NCBI GenBank assembly: GCA_964019135.1
Contig: OZ025265.1
Span: forward strand, 19,815,143 to 19,879,142
Direction of reading: 5' to 3'
Source of the DNA: Arenicola marina
Taxonomy: Eukaryota; Annelida; Polychaeta; Arenicolidae
DNA length: 64,000 nucleotides
Notes under the pieces: generated by a model
Database searches by the model: none
Told to the model about the DNA's origin: nothing
Seen by the model: the letters and a program-made list of their open reading frames with translations, nothing else
Shown here: piece after piece, positions 50,852-63,362 of the stretch
Layout: each line of letters begins with the position of its first letter
How positions within the stretch are numbered: the stretch's first letter is position 1
Position numbers and translations under genes: made by a program

Positions 50852-51440
50852 ACACATAATGCCTCCCCCCCCCCTCCCCCCCCCCCCACCTGAACACATC
50901 CCGATTCTTATTATATAGAAACCCCGTCCCGCCCGCCCGTGTCCAATGTGGATGCTCCAGCGTAGTCAATAATAGTCCTTAGTGAACCTGTGCTGCCTTC
51001 ACTTCTTCTTCGCTTCTCATACTGAACCCGCAACCTACCCCCTTCCCTGCCTTTTAGGTCCAATGTTACACCACATAACAATCAAAAGTAAAGTATAAAA
51101 GGATACAAATTGCCTCCGACTACTTCCCTCCGCTCCTTCTGCAGAAACTCCATCCCCTCCCCGCCCCTTTGTCCTGCGTCTAATGTGGAGGCCTGAGAAC
51201 AGTCAAAAGTGGACAATTAGTGCCCCCCTCACCCCCCCCCCACTTCCCATTCCCACCCGCTCTTTCTACAGAAACTCCATCCCCCCCCATCCCATCCCCT
51301 CCCCTTCGTCCTGTGTCTAATGTGGAGGCCTAAGAACAGTCAAAAGTGGACAATTAGTGCCCCCCTCACCCCCCCCCCCGCTTCCCACTCCCACCCGCTC
51401 CTGCAGAAACCGCATCCCCTCCTCAGTTCGCCGTTAATTC
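50836..51440 (+). repeat. Repeat of the stop-codon region and 3' UTR, about 120-137 bp units
   Basis: The end of exon 24 (aacaatcaaaagtag then acacataatgcctcc) recurs as aacaatcaaaagtaaag (51079), gaacagtcaaaagtgg (51197) and gaacagtcaaaagtgg (51334), each followed by a C-rich tract and gcagaaactccat-cccc. The TAG is lost in later copies (TGG). Confidence 0.88.
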
Positions 51441-52849
51441 TAAACTTGGACCTCCATGCAGTTATTTATACGGGCTTACTCTATACCATGTTACATGGTA
51501 CTCGCAGAGAATGTACCAATGTTGAGCTACCAGTGACCGTGGCTGGTAAAATGTGACGTTTGTTCCCGTGTCTCGAACGTACGTGTCCGTGCACGTGTCG
51601 CTATGATAGTGTTATTATATCCATGCATACAGGTTCAATAATCTAACGTTTATTAAGTGACAACAAAACCAACCCCATTGCCTGACATCAAGTTTATTAT
51701 TTCATTAGTCATTATTGCCAGAAATGTTGCAATCTGTTGCTATTATTATTTATATTGAAGTCAAATCTCTACTGCATGATGCACTTATCGTTTTGTACAA
51801 GTTTGTCAAATGATGTGCGTGAGACTCGGCTTCCGTTCTCTAGCTCCGCAAGAATGGCGATACTTTGTCAAATTTTGTTGCTTAGTCGGTGTCTGAATAC
51901 GAATGTGACCATTATTGAGTCAGTGGAGAACAAAGAATATGGTGCTTTGTCACTTGCTTTCATTATTGAATAATTATATGCTTTCGGTAATTAGTACGGA
52001 CGGCGATGAAGACTGAGTTTGCAGCGCTGTTTTATGCCTAAAAACCTATCTCATTGATTTCGTAAGCGAGGATTAATTAACCATGCCGTCAATCAAATTC
52101 TGCGCGTACTCTCCAGGGATAACATAAACCCATACGTAAAACATACAGAAATCTGCCGCATAGGTGACTTTGAACGTGTCGACCAATAGGGAGCAGCACT
52201 GTACTATACGGTTTACGGAATTGGGGAATGAAATGAAGAAAAGTGGTCATCCTCGATCCATTGTGCTTATAAGGGGACGACCGGCATCGCGTACCTGAGC
52301 TATTTCACATATATCGACGACATTCTTACATGTTTGCGAGAACCCGTGTTTCAGTATATAGCTCATGTGTTTCTTACTCCGCATTTACTATATTAATCCA
52401 TTTCGCGGGCTTTAACGTGAAAGATAGACCCGAAAAGTGTATGCACGTTTTTTTTCGCCTTCAAAGTGTTATTGTAAACAAAACACATTGCAAATACAAA
52501 TCCATTGCAAATAATTTAATTGTGACCGACTTTATCCTTGCTGTTGGTTGTATTTAATAAATAACAATTTGAAACAAATGTAGACGGTTTCGCCATAAGA
52601 GACCTGGCGGCTACCATGCATTATGTGCCCTGATAATTTGCCGTTCTTCTAATTTGTTTTCTTAATTCCTTTTTTTTTAATGAGTTCCCCTGAAAAGGTG
52701 TTTTTTTGCGATTTGGGAGGCATTTTTAACAATAAAGAAATGTATCTTAAACAGATATAAAATGTCCAAGGATTACTAAATATGCACATTTTTGTTGACG
52801 TGGAACTGAAGTGATTAGTGCAACACGTGGACGCCTTGTATCACATAAG
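51441..52849. other. 3' flank of ptpn23, no gene recognised
   Basis: AT-rich sequence, probably 3' UTR and intergenic. AATAAA occurs at about 52732 and elsewhere, but none can be chosen as the poly(A) signal from sequence alone. Confidence 0.5.
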
Positions 52850-53042
52850 GGTCACCCCGTGTTAGGGGTCACCCCGTGGCCTAGTAGGTTGCGCGTTTGG
52901 CTCATGCCCCGCGGTACGTGGTCCTGTGGTTCTTTACCGTGACTCCCCAGATCCGGCTCCTCTCTCCCTTGACCCTTCCAATGCGTTGCCGCGATATGAC
53001 TTAATACCCTGTTTAAGCGCCCTACTTCCATCAATCAAACCG
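52850..53042 (+). mobile_element. SINE, diverged
   Basis: Head ccgtggcctagtaggttgcg, box B-like gtggtcctgtggttcttta, tail ctcccttgacccttccaatg, gcgatatgacttaat and catcaatcaaacc. It matches the SINE tail at 5325-5408. Confidence 0.8.
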
Positions 53043-56000
53043 GAGATCGAACGCTGAGTTCATCTGTCCAAACGCTTCTTAATGCACCCACAATCGATAA
53101 ATAAGTAAGTAAGTATAGGCGGATTGCAACCTTGCCTCATTCCGGTTTTTCGACTCATCTATCGCAGTGACTGTCTGTGGGTGATGTATGGTTCTGTTAC
53201 CTGTGATAACGACTAAGTCATGGATCAGTGTGCTATATATAAGGTATATACGTGTGCTTATCGGTCAACAGTACTTGCATACATGGAATAATAAACTAAT
53301 TGTTGACACGTACGGAGCTTCCGTTTTATATGAACAGGTATTTAAATTGTCTGTGATACAAGAAACGTACATACATCTTCATTCGTGATGTAATTTTCTC
53401 TGCTCCAAGGATATGAAAGTTGCTAATTTTTCCCCTAATAAATACTAACGATATTTAGATGAAAATACGGTATTTACGACCCTAGTGCATAAATTCAAAT
53501 ATTGAATGCGAAATAAACAATCAAGCTTGAACATATTTGTTGTATCCAGTCATCAAAATTTGGACATTGCGGTGTCATTTGCCGTTGGCATGACGATAAA
53601 TTCGATTAGTTATCTCTACACGGATCGTCAATACGGTGTTGCGTCTGGGGCGCAAAATAATATTGTGGGTCCAGTTAAAACAGGGGGGTCATCTTAGCTG
53701 CCATTGAAAAAGATCATCCTCGCTCATAAAAAAAAGAGGCGGGGGAGGTGCTCAGACCCCCCAATGCCCCACTCAGATCTCTTTATAATGCATTTGCGGC
53801 AATCTCTGAAAAGTTGCCACGGGGTGGGGGGGGGTGGGGGGTGGTGGGCGCATTCTTCCTCACTAAGAATCATTTGGAAAAAAAATCCTCAACAGTCCTA
53901 AACATTCTCTTGCTTGAGGGCCTTTTGCAGTGTAAGTTCCCAAGGAGGGGGAGGGGCTTAACCCCCCTAACCCCTATATATCCCTCGTGCTAAGCTGCAT
54001 AAGAAAATAAGATAAAGCTTTATATATTTAACGGTGTGCTTCCAGTTGAACGAATTCCACTTGGACACCCCCATTTTGGTACTTCTGGTTAGTACATTAT
54101 ACACAAATACTTTAGATATCGTAAATAAGTAATTAATATATGTGCCTTTTGATTATTAGTACGACTATTTGAAAGGTTTGCAGACGAAATCAGGAAACTT
54201 TGTGACCTGGTTGTGGCTAATCGCCATTTGCATGGGCGTCGTGTTATACATACAACAATGTGAATGACACCTGCACCCTTTGATGTTCAAGATGGCATAT
54301 TCTCGGCCTTTACAACTTCACACCTGGTGAATTATAAATTTGAGACCTGCTTTCAAGACAACTGAGAATGCCATATTTCAATTGTGGAGAAATATTATAT
54401 CACAGCATGAACATCTGAGACACATCTAAATATGATACAATTATATATTCTTGTACTATATTCTATATACTATATCATCATTTTTACGCCAATTTGCGCA
54501 GCTATATTTTTCACGGACACTCTGTCTCTCTGGTCTATGTCTCTTACCACATTGCTATAGGACACGGGAATATCTGAATATGAACACAGTGAACGAAAAC
54601 TGGCCGTCTTGAAAATTCGTCAAAAATTAGAAAAAAAAACTTTTTTCAAAAAATGACCGGGACGTGTTATCGTTTGAAGATGACAGTGAAGTACAATTAA
54701 AAACTACGTTCAAAGCCGCAGGTGTGAAATGTATAAAAACTTTCACGCTTTGCGTGTCAACACCAGAAAGAACAGTCTACACAAGTGGTGGTTGGTCAAG
54801 AGACCGTGGAGCAAAGTCTTGGACGACACGCTGAAAAAAATGCCTCTAATATTCGTCAAACGTCCCAACTGTTGTCCGTAAGCCTCTCACACAGTCATAT
54901 TAATCAAGATGCATATATCTGTTTCATTTATTTAGCGATATCAGAAGTACTTGTATATAATGTAATGTATATAATGTGGAAGTCGTCCGACTGAAATTAC
55001 CAAAACGTGGTGACGTCCAAGTGGAAGTCGCCCAATGGTGGAAGTATTCCCATGCAACGGCTGGTGGAATTCAACAAGAAACATTTAGATGGTACTTTGG
55101 GCGAAGGGGTGGTGGGGGGGGGGTCCAGGAATTAGCAGGATGCAATTAAAACGGTAGGCATGGTATTGTGTAATGGTGCTAATCGTGTAGTCATTTCATG
55201 GTGTCATGTGGAAGACCTCACGGTTTATTTGCATCATTACTTATAATGAAGATATGATGCCCCGTATTATGTGTGCCATATTATTATGGCTAAGTATAAC
55301 TAGTGTTTTCTTTACGTCACAGAAGGAAAAGGGAAAATCGTGTTTATGCATGGGTGGAAGTGATATAAACGAAAGCGGAAAATCGTATTCACCCCCCTAT
55401 CTGAACACACACACAATGAAAACCAAGACTTCCTTGTTATAATAATAGAATACAGATATTGAGCGGAAAACAAGATTAACTACTGTTGCCTGGTGTAATT
55501 AGGTGATGAAAAGGAAAACATAATTAGTATTCGTATTCACCCTCCGTCCAAAATTCGTTCGTGTTAACATACAGACATTAAAGAAACTGTTGCTTATTCA
55601 GGGACAGACATTAACTTTGGATCGTGTCGCTTGTCCCGTCGGGCACGCGGTGTTGAGATTGACCTGCCCCCCTGAAAATTTGCCTGTCCTATCAAATTGA
55701 GAAACAACGTCGATACAACTAAGAAGCAATTTATCTACTGTGCTATTTACAAGGATGTTTCCATGATTTTGCAACGTCATGTTCCGAAACGTGAGCACCT
55801 ATTACTGAGCGCTCAGTTTTCCGATGCAATACGTGGGGGCAAAAAAAACGAAAACTACAATGCAGTTATTGTGCGCATTAACCCGTGCCTGCAGGTTGTT
55901 TGCGCAGTGTGCTCATGCAGTGTGACTACTGAACATCGTTGAATACCGAGAGTTCAAAATCTTCACCTGTCCCGTCGGGCATACAACCAGTATTTTGACC

Positions 56001-56202
56001 TGCCCGACCATGTAATTCAACTCTCCCGGGCATGCAGTCGGGCAGTCGGTTATGTCTTACCCTGTTATTCACGCAGGACCGTTGACACACCTATCTCAAT
56101 TAAAGTCAGACATTATATTCGACCAACGTGTCAATAACGAGCCAATAACTAGGGGGATTTGGACCATTTGAAATATGCTCCGTGACCGTGAGAAGCCAGG
56201 CC
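53043..56202. other. Intergenic stretch with decayed repeats, no gene recognised
   Basis: 53700-53995 has G- and C-rich tracts typical of a repeat. About 53996-54035 resembles the end of the LINE family (aataagataaagctttat). About 54050-54090 and 54985-55035 are a weak inverted pair (ccacttggac / gtccaagtgg). ggtc-aggaattagcagg at 55120 also occurs near 88. tcccgtcgggca occurs twice (about 55635, 55967). No supported coding region. Confidence 0.5.
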
Positions 56203-56588
56203 CAAGATAAGATAAGATAAGATAAGATAAAGTTTTATTTAACGTCGGTATGTAAAAGTCAACAATAAACATTAGCACACGTGCTATTGACCGACAATGA
56301 TAAAATGACATGAGCGGATGAGATATATATACATATGACAATGAAAATATAACAATCTTTGCATCTCATAAAACCTTACCCATTAGCTATGTTACATAAT
56401 GTGCACGAATTACAGTGACACAAGAACACATCCGAGGTTGACAGCGTTGTTTTAAATTTCTTGGCAGATTTGGCTAACTTCGTTTCCTTGTTGAGCATGT
56501 TCCATAGCTTGCTACCTTGATACTTCAATGAATTATGGCCATAAGCTGTTGTCTTAACGCGTGGCATACATATATTTGGCCCATTTTT

Positions 56589-59500
56589 TTAAATGTAATT
56601 GTTTTCCTTCACGTTATACATGTCATGAAGATAACTAGGCCCAATCTTGTTGATACTCTTGTAAACTTCTAATGATATGCAGCGCAATCGTTCAACATAT
56701 AGCAATGGTCTACCCGCTCTCTTCCTCAACTCTGCGTATTCTGATCTAAAGTCATTAAACACATACCTCAATGCACGCTCCTGTATCTTTTCAATCTTAC
56801 GCATATTCTTCATATAACAAAAATGCCATACAACGGGACAATAATTAAAATGTGAAAGAATAAAAGAATGAAATAACGTAAGTTTGCTATCAACATCCAT
56901 TGATTTAGAAACTCTAGCTAAAACATTGAGACTTTTTCCAGCCTTCTTGCATAAACTTGATATATGGTTTCCGAAAGTTAGCCTAGCGTCCAGTTGAATA
57001 CCTAGTAATGTTACTTCCTGTTGTGCTGCCAGTTCTGTTCCAGAAATCAAAAACGATCTGTGCTGACTTAATTCGTTTCTCTTTGCAAACACGATTGCCT
57101 GGTACTTACTTGGGTTCGCTTTCATGTAATTGTCGACGAACCACGTTGTTATCTACGATAACGCCTTCTCTAGAGTTACTTTAACCTTGTTAAACTCCTT
57201 ACCTTGAGGCGCCACAGTATTATCATCAGCATAATTATACTTATCGGTTGCCCGTGCGGTGGATACTAGCAGGTCATTCGTAAATACATTATACAGATGT
57301 GGACCAAAAACAGATCCCTGTGGTGCTCCTTTCTTGAGGGTAAGCCACTCGCTCCGATTATGTTCTAGTTTTACCCTCTGTTCGCGGTTCGTAAGATAGC
57401 TTGCAACTAGCGTACATGATTGTTTACTTATGCCATAAGCGTTCATCTTGGTAATCAATAATCTGTGTGGAAGACAATCGAATGCTTTTGAGAGATCCAT
57501 TAGTATAGCTCCCATAACTTGATTATTATCTAATGCATTTTTGGAGTCTTCAACTAAGCGCATCAGTAGGCTTTGACAACTGTGTCCCTTTCTAAACCCA
57601 GATAGTCTGGATGATAACCTTGGTTCCATAAAGGACATAAGCTGGTCACACAATATTTTTTCATATATCTTGGAGATAGAGGGGAGAACACTTACTGGCC
57701 TGTAGTTTTCCTTATTTAAGTTGTCCTTCTTGAAAATTGGTGTGACTTCAGCGTATTTTAGTTCTTTGGAAACGTATTACAATTAATCGTCATATTTAAC
57801 ACATACCTTAATGGCTCACACAGGATGGCAGCTCCCAGCTTGATAAGCTTCGGAGGTATCTTGTCGTAGCCACTAGCCTTCGACACGTCAATGCCTTTAA
57901 GTGCATTGTATATTTCGTGGCTATACTTACTGCCCGAAAGTTAAAAGTTTCCGTTATACCTTGGTTACCTTCCTTTATAGCCATAACGGATTATGGTCTT
58001 TGTGATAAAGAAGGGTTTCGTCTATTGGTTGATCATCTGGTATGTCATCTTGTTGGCCTATGTCTTTGGCAACGTCTATGAAATATTGATTAAATATGTC
58101 ACTTACCTTTGATGGATCTGATATTATTTCGTCTCGCTCTTTCAGTAACACGTTTCCGCTGCTTGCGTTTTTTCTTGATATCAGTGGTTTTACAACTTTC
58201 CAGAATTCCTTCCCGTTAGTCGTAGCTTTGCTACATTTCCCCTTTATGTACTTTTGCATGCTTACTTTCCGAAGACGTCCAATGAGATTCCTTTGCTTTC
58301 TGTATTTTTCCCAATTCTCTTGACTACTCAATTGCGCGTACTTCCGTCTCAGCATATTTTTTACATTTATGGCTTTGCGAAGATGGCTATATTCATATAG
58401 GGCACACAGTTATTTTTAACTACCCGTTGCTTGGTTGGTGCATGTCTATCAACGACCTCTTTGATCAATGTGCTACAAAACCAATATGAATCATCAACAT
58501 CTTCAAAGACTTCACCTACATGAAAAGGTACCGATGCTAGATCGTCTTTAATCTCATCAAAATGTTTAAAGCTTCGATAATAGACACGTTTCTGCTGCCG
58601 AATGGGAACTTCTATTTTCGTTGCTACGCAAACCATATGGTGGAAATCGCTGAGGCCCGTATCTTATACATGATACATCTCGTAAGCGCTTCGACACATT
58701 TGTAATCACAACATCAGTTAAGGTCGGTATTTTACCTTTAAAACAAGTTGGTGACTTAACGATATTTTTAGTACCATAGACCTCTAATACGTCATTCAGA
58801 CAATTTTTATGGTTTAACATGTTTACATTTAAATCTCCCAACAGTACAAGGTTAACCTGTTCAGCAGCGATTGCATTCAGAAGGCTATCGATCTTTGTCA
58901 CAAGTAATGCGTGTTTTACCTTCGGCTGCTTGTATACACTGAGAAAGAGCCACTTTTCAGCATTCAGCGTCATTTCTATTGCCAGGGATTCGATACGCCT
59001 CTTCTCGTCTTCATTAATTTCTATATCCTTGCGCCGCCGGTGTGGTATGTCGTCTCTTACCTGCACCATTATGCCTCCAGAGCTGTCTGTATTATCATTT
59101 CGGTGGACCTTGTACCCATTTAAAGTAAATTGGCCTGCCGGAAAGCTATCGTCTAACTTAGTCTCTTGAATGAACAAGACATCTAATGCGCCTTTGCCCA
59201 GTGCTTGGCTAAGCGGTCCAAACTTATGTCGTACGCTGTTTATATTAATGTGGGCTATCCTGAGATTTTTTTACATTTCTCTGATGAAATGGCGCGAGCC
59301 CAAATAACTCTTCATCTTCGTTGGCTTCGATCGCTGCCACTAAATTCTCCTGTCGTTCGCTTACCTTTTCATGATTGCGGCAGTCCTGGACAGATGTGGG
59401 GTCGTGCCTTACCTCATTATACTTGGGTGTAGCTATTGTGTCGGTAGGGGCACATGTATGATCCTCATTTATCATAAAAGGCTGATCAGGCCGGTATCTT

Positions 59501-59763
59501 ACACTATCTGCAGCACGGCTTAAAATATCTTTTGACTCTTTTACCTTGCATGGTATCGTTAAAACATCACGTGACATGTCATCTTCCATAAAACAAAGCT
59601 CATCATTACAATGTACAACATCTGTGTCGTTTAGATCGCTTAAAATATGGGCTTTACTGCCCAGTTGCCCAGTAAAATCACATTGCCAGCTCCCCTCATT
59701 CATAAAATGTAAATCAGACTTGCTACATAATATTAAATCGTCAGTGGAGCCATCACTTAACAT
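56589..59763 (-). pseudogene. LINE ORF2: endonuclease plus reverse transcriptase, broken
   Basis: Read on the minus strand: an endonuclease (RIAHININSVRHKFGPLSQA, LFIQETKLDDSFPAGQF, LVLLGDLNVNML) at about 59260-58570; a linker; then RT with AEVTPIFKKDNLNKENYRPV, SGFRKGHSC, MDLSKAFDCLPHRLL, KKGAPQGSVFGPHLYN and the catalytic YADD (about 57222); thumb and C-terminus to about 56600. The pieces lie in different frames with in-frame stops (for example between 57660 and 57970). An N-terminal extension (from 59763, MLSDGSTDDLILCSKS) precedes the endonuclease. Confidence 0.9.
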
Positions 59764-59770
59764 ATCGGCC

Positions 59771-61364
59771 CTTCCTCCATTGCCGAATACCTATTTACAA
59801 AGCCCGAGCGACCACAAGTGTAACAAGTGACGTAGTGTCCATGTCGGCAGTTGTCGGTCACATGTCCTTCCTCCGCGCAGTAGTAACACCTAGGCTGGTC
59901 GTTCGTCTTCTCTGTCGCGCAGGATCTGTCTGTCGCCTCTCGTCGGGCTCGGTGCCGTCCCTCTACCTGCGTCCACTCGCCTCCGTCACAGTGCCGTCGC
60001 TGTCCCCGCGTCCACTCTCCTCCGTCACGGTGCCGTCGCTGAACCTGGGTCTAGTCGTCTCCGTCACGGTCCCGTTCTCCGCGGTCGGCGATGCGATACG
60101 CAGGTCTCCTGTCTACTGTCGCATTATGTCGTCGTCCTGGTCCCGTCGCCGGTCTGTCCTGATCCGTCCGGCTGCGTCCACGTCCGTCGTGGACCTTGGG
60201 GGTCTTACGGGGTCGGGTACAGACGTCTTTGTCCTTGTCCGCATCGTCTGTTGGTGTCAACTTGAGCAGTTGGCAGAGTCTGTTCTGGCCCTTGCACGTC
60301 AGATGTGTCGCGTCATTCGTCATGTATCCGTCGTTGAAGGATCCGTCATTAAGCCTAAACGGGGGGGAGTTGTCGGTAAAGTCGCATCCCATATCGTCGC
60401 ATAGTCCTTGCAGGCCGGAGTTAACCATGTCGATGCGTTCCCTCATGTCCGTGCCAAGTCGTGGACAGATGGCAGACACCATCACGGAGGCAGCTTTGTC
60501 CTTGGCAGCCCGGATGAGCTTACTGAAGCGCTCCACGATGGTGTCCAGGGAAGTGCCGCGATTGGAGCAGTCGTTGCCCCCTCCCACGATGACAATGCGC
60601 TTGAACGTTTTGGGGATGGCCTTCAGTCGGTCCGTCAGGGTCGGAAGTGTCGCTCCAGAGACACTGATGACGCTCGTGTCATTCAGCTTCCTCTCGTCAA
60701 CGTCTCTGATGAGGCTTGTCCCGATGAGGAGCGTCTTGTCTGGCTGTCCGGCCCGTAGTGTTGTCCATGTCGTCTTCTGGATGTTGGCAGTCAGCTTGGC
60801 GTTTTCCCGTCTCACGTCTGAAACCTCCTTCGTCAGCTTGTCGCAGCGGTCGGTCTTGTCCTTTACGTCCTTCTGCAAGCCGCTGTTTCGGTCCTCCAGT
60901 CTGGTCAGTCGCTTGTTGACTGCCGTCAGGGTTGTCGTCAGTGTTGTCACCATGGCGTGGAGGCTCATGACAACACTGGGTACCGTCCGACATGTGGGGC
61001 AAGTCCACGGGCCCGCCGCCTCTGCCTCCGTGGCCCCGACGCACAGCTGGTGGAACCACACCCGGCAGAGAAAGCACCGTATGGTGTCCAACTTGGAGTC
61101 CGTCTTCCGGCAGACATCCACACAGAGACCGGGGTTCGGCTGGGAGGGGGGTGGGGCTCCCCCGCAGGCTGGGAAGCGAACGTCGCGGCAATGGGCGCAC
61201 AAGTCGCCCTGTGTGAGCTCTACGCCGAGCCCGTCACGGCTGAAAGGACACGGGCCGGTGGGCAGTCCTTCGCACTTCATACCTGCTGTTAGGGGATTAG
61301 CACCTAGGCTTAACTCGTAACAGGCAGCAGGTGCGAGAATAAATATGTCGCCTTGCCTGTTCAA
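59771..61364 (-). CDS. LINE ORF1: PHD finger, coiled coil, SGNH esterase, zinc knuckle
   Basis: The first 437 codons (61364-60051) are uninterrupted. Cys-rich PHD-like region CVDVCRK ... IRCFLCRVWFHQLC ... WTCPTCRT (residues about 75-130); coiled coil (VNKRLTRLEDRNSGLQKDVK); SGNH hydrolase blocks LLIGTSLIRDVD, IVIVGGGNDCSNRG and NDATHLTCKGQ. After a frame change the C-terminus has a CCHC knuckle, CYYCAEEGHVTDNC (59888-59847). RNA binding and particle formation are the family role. The strongly open first part suggests recent activity. Confidence 0.88.
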
Positions 61365-61370
61365 TAGTCC

Positions 61371-61852
61371 TGAGGTATGAAGTTTATATGGTTCACAGTC
61401 ACCACAAATGCAGAATTTCCGTCGTTTTGAGTATAGAAATATCTTCCTGGAGTATTCCTATAACTTATGTAGCCAAATCTTTTTGAAGACTCGTCCAATT
61501 CGTAGCGAAAATCGGTTGTAAATCGAGAGCTCGTTTGCTAAGCGTGCGTGCGATCGGTTGCATATATATCGTATACTAGGCGTTACTAATTATTGCAATC
61601 TGGGTCTTTAACTACCACAAATAACTTCACACGACAATAAACGTGTGAATAACAAGGAACTTGCCAATAGGCCGTTAGAATCCACGCAATTCAATCCATC
61701 TCGTAAACCAATCTAACAAATTAAAGATGCAGCGCGTGAAGCCGTTAATAATTATTGCAATTCATTCTCATCCCAAATGGGGTATAAATTCCCGGCCAAC
61801 TGGCGTATACCCTCATAACCTTCTCGACCTTCCTACCGGCACGTAGATTGCG
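61371..61852. other. Spacer between LINE and the next gene
   Basis: Head-to-head intergenic sequence. It holds the TATA box listed next; no other feature is seen. Confidence 0.5.
61783..61788 (+). promoter_or_regulatory. TATA box of the PHD-FLYWCH gene
   Basis: TATAAA in ggggtataaattcccgg, 65 bp before the ATG at 61853. A start site about 30 bp downstream would give a 5' UTR of about 40 nt. Confidence 0.6.
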
Positions 61853-62884
61853 ATGGCTGATCTGTGCAGTAGATGCGATGAAAATGTGCGACATCGCCAG
61901 GAAGGGTTGCGATGCGACCGTTGTGGGGGGTGGCAGCACCGCACATGTGCCACCGGCGTGGCGCAAGCTGCGTACTCTGATGGAGTGAGAACTGGAATAA
62001 TTGACTGGATGTGTAAGGACTGCGTCGCCGCTGCCGCTGCCGCTACTGCACTTCCTGCCGCTACTGCACTTCCTGCCGCTACTGCACTTCCTGCCGCTAC
62101 TGCACTTCCTGCCGCTACTGCACTTCCTGCCGCTACTGCACTTCCTGCCGCTACTGCACTTCCTGCCGCTACTGCACTTCCTGCCGCTACTGCACTTCCT
62201 GCCGCTACTGCACTTCCTGCCGCTACGGCACTTCCTGCCGCTACGGCACTTCCTGCCGCTACTGTACTTCCCGCCGCTACTGCACTTCCTGCCGCTACTG
62301 CACTTCCTGCCGCTACTGCACTTCCTGCCGCTACTGTACTTCCTGCCGCTACTGCACTTCCTGCCGCTACTGCACTTCCTGCCGCTACTGTACTTCCTGC
62401 CGCTACTGCACTTCCTGCCGCTACTGCACTTCCTGCCGCTACTGTACTTCCTGCCGCTACTGCACTTCCTGCCGCTACTGTACTTCCTGCCGCTACTGCA
62501 CTTCCTGCCGCTACGGCACTTCCTGCCGCTACTGCACTTCCTGCCGCTATGGCACTTCCTGCCGCTACTGCACTTCCCGCCGCAGCTGGGGTTCCTGCTG
62601 CTGCGGTTCCGGCTCCTGTGGTTCCCGCTGCTGTGGTTTCCGCTCCTGTGGTTCCCGCTGCTGCGGTTCCTGCTGTTGATGGCCTCTTTGCGCCCCCGGT
62701 TCCCGCCGCTGCTGTGGTTGCCGCTGCCGCTGCTCCCGCCGACGCTACGATCGCTCTGCCCGCCTACCAGCTACCCGTGCAGTCCGAAGCGTACAGACTG
62801 GCACATCCTTTTGTGCAGCCCCTACCAGTCCCTGAGCGCCCAATTGCCTATCAAGTTGAGCGAGGTGCCTCAACGCAGGGAAAG
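61853..62884 (+). CDS. PHD-type finger protein with ALPAAT repeats, exon 1 (possible MULE-type gene)
   Basis: 344 codons from ATG to the donor AAAG|gtaatt. Residues 5-57: CSRCDENVRHRQEGLRCDRC GGWQHRTCATG ... WMCKDC, a Cys/His finger of PHD type. Then about 30 copies of the hexapeptide ALPAAT, a Pro/Ala/Val-rich stretch and the terminal QLPVQSEAYRLAHPFVQPLP. Known, from memory: an N-terminal finger of this WQHRTC type followed by FLYWCH is found in invertebrate proteins that carry a MULE transposase domain. The transposase part would lie outside the window, so transposon and domesticated gene are both open. The exon joins exon 2 in phase 0. Confidence 0.75.
62036..62580 (+). repeat. 18-bp coding minisatellite (ALPAAT), about 30 copies
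   Basis: The unit is actgcacttcctgccgct, in frame with the PHD-finger exon. Variants (actgta, acggca, atggca) mostly change Thr/Ala/Met/Val codons. The frame is kept throughout, and no copy has a stop. Confidence 0.97.
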
Positions 62885-63170
62885 GTAATTATATGGCTTT
62901 CCGTGATCATGTTAGTCTAGTACGTCTCTTATTTGATTTCCTATTTGATTTCGGTTATTTCGTGTATTTTATTATTTATATGGTTTGTGTTTTATTTGCG
63001 TTCTATATATACTTGTATTTCGTTTTTTGTAAATATTTATAGATTCCTTTTTTAATATAAAATATATATATATTCGTTTTTTTTTTTATATTTATATCTT
63101 CGGTTTAAAAAAAATATTTATATATTCGTGTTTAGTATTTATATATCTTTCTTTCATTCATATATTTTAG
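62885..63170 (+). other. Intron of the PHD-FLYWCH gene
   Basis: AT-rich (tatattcg, tttatata) 286 bp between donor gtaatt and acceptor tatattttag. Nothing else seen. Confidence 0.75.
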
Positions 63171-63362
63171 GATCTTTTGGCCGACAATGTGGGTCACACG
63201 TACACGTTGAAAGTGGACAAGCGCCGGCCCGGGACCGTGTGGCGGTGCACGTTTCGGGGCAGGACTCAACTATGTCGGGCCCAGGTCACTTGCTCGGACG
63301 GAATCTATATACCGGGGATGCACGGCCACACCTGCCCGATCATACCCGGCAATTATTGGTAA
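63171..63362 (+). CDS. FLYWCH-like zinc finger, exon 2
   Basis: DLLADNVGHTYTLKVDKRRP GTVWRCTFRGRTQLCRAQVT CSDGIYIPGMHGHTCPIIPG. W-x-C ... C-x-A-x-V ... H-x-H is the FLYWCH pattern. If unspliced the frame ends NYW and stop TAA (63360-63362). If spliced, the end is CCCG at 63348, where the first potential donor is gcaatt while later repeat copies have gtaatt. Which applies cannot be settled here. Confidence 0.75.
   Translation, partial: DLLADNVGHTYTLKVDKRRPGTVWRCTFRGRTQLCRAQVTCSDGIYIPGMHGHTCPIIPGNYW

Larger units (their letters stand above)
56203..61370 (-). mobile_element. Near full-length LINE (CR1/L2-like), minus strand
   Basis: Two-ORF non-LTR retrotransposon with a short (TTATC)n 3' tail at 56214-56238. 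ORF1: PHD finger, coiled coil, SGNH esterase, zinc knuckle. ORF2: APE-type endonuclease and reverse transcriptase. ORF1 of this design is known from CR1-group elements; the clade call is by architecture only. No target-site duplication found. A truncated relative lies at 43657-44362. ORF2 is interrupted at several places, so this copy is dead. Confidence 0.92.

Noticed and set aside
54732-54994. Gene start with TATAAAA and a 69-codon frame
   Set aside because: The frame has no recognisable domain, no splice-supported continuation, and lies in repeat-like AT-rich sequence.
54048-55040. 1-kb transposon with terminal inverted repeats
   Set aside because: The inverted pair is short and only moderately similar; no clear ends or coding capacity.
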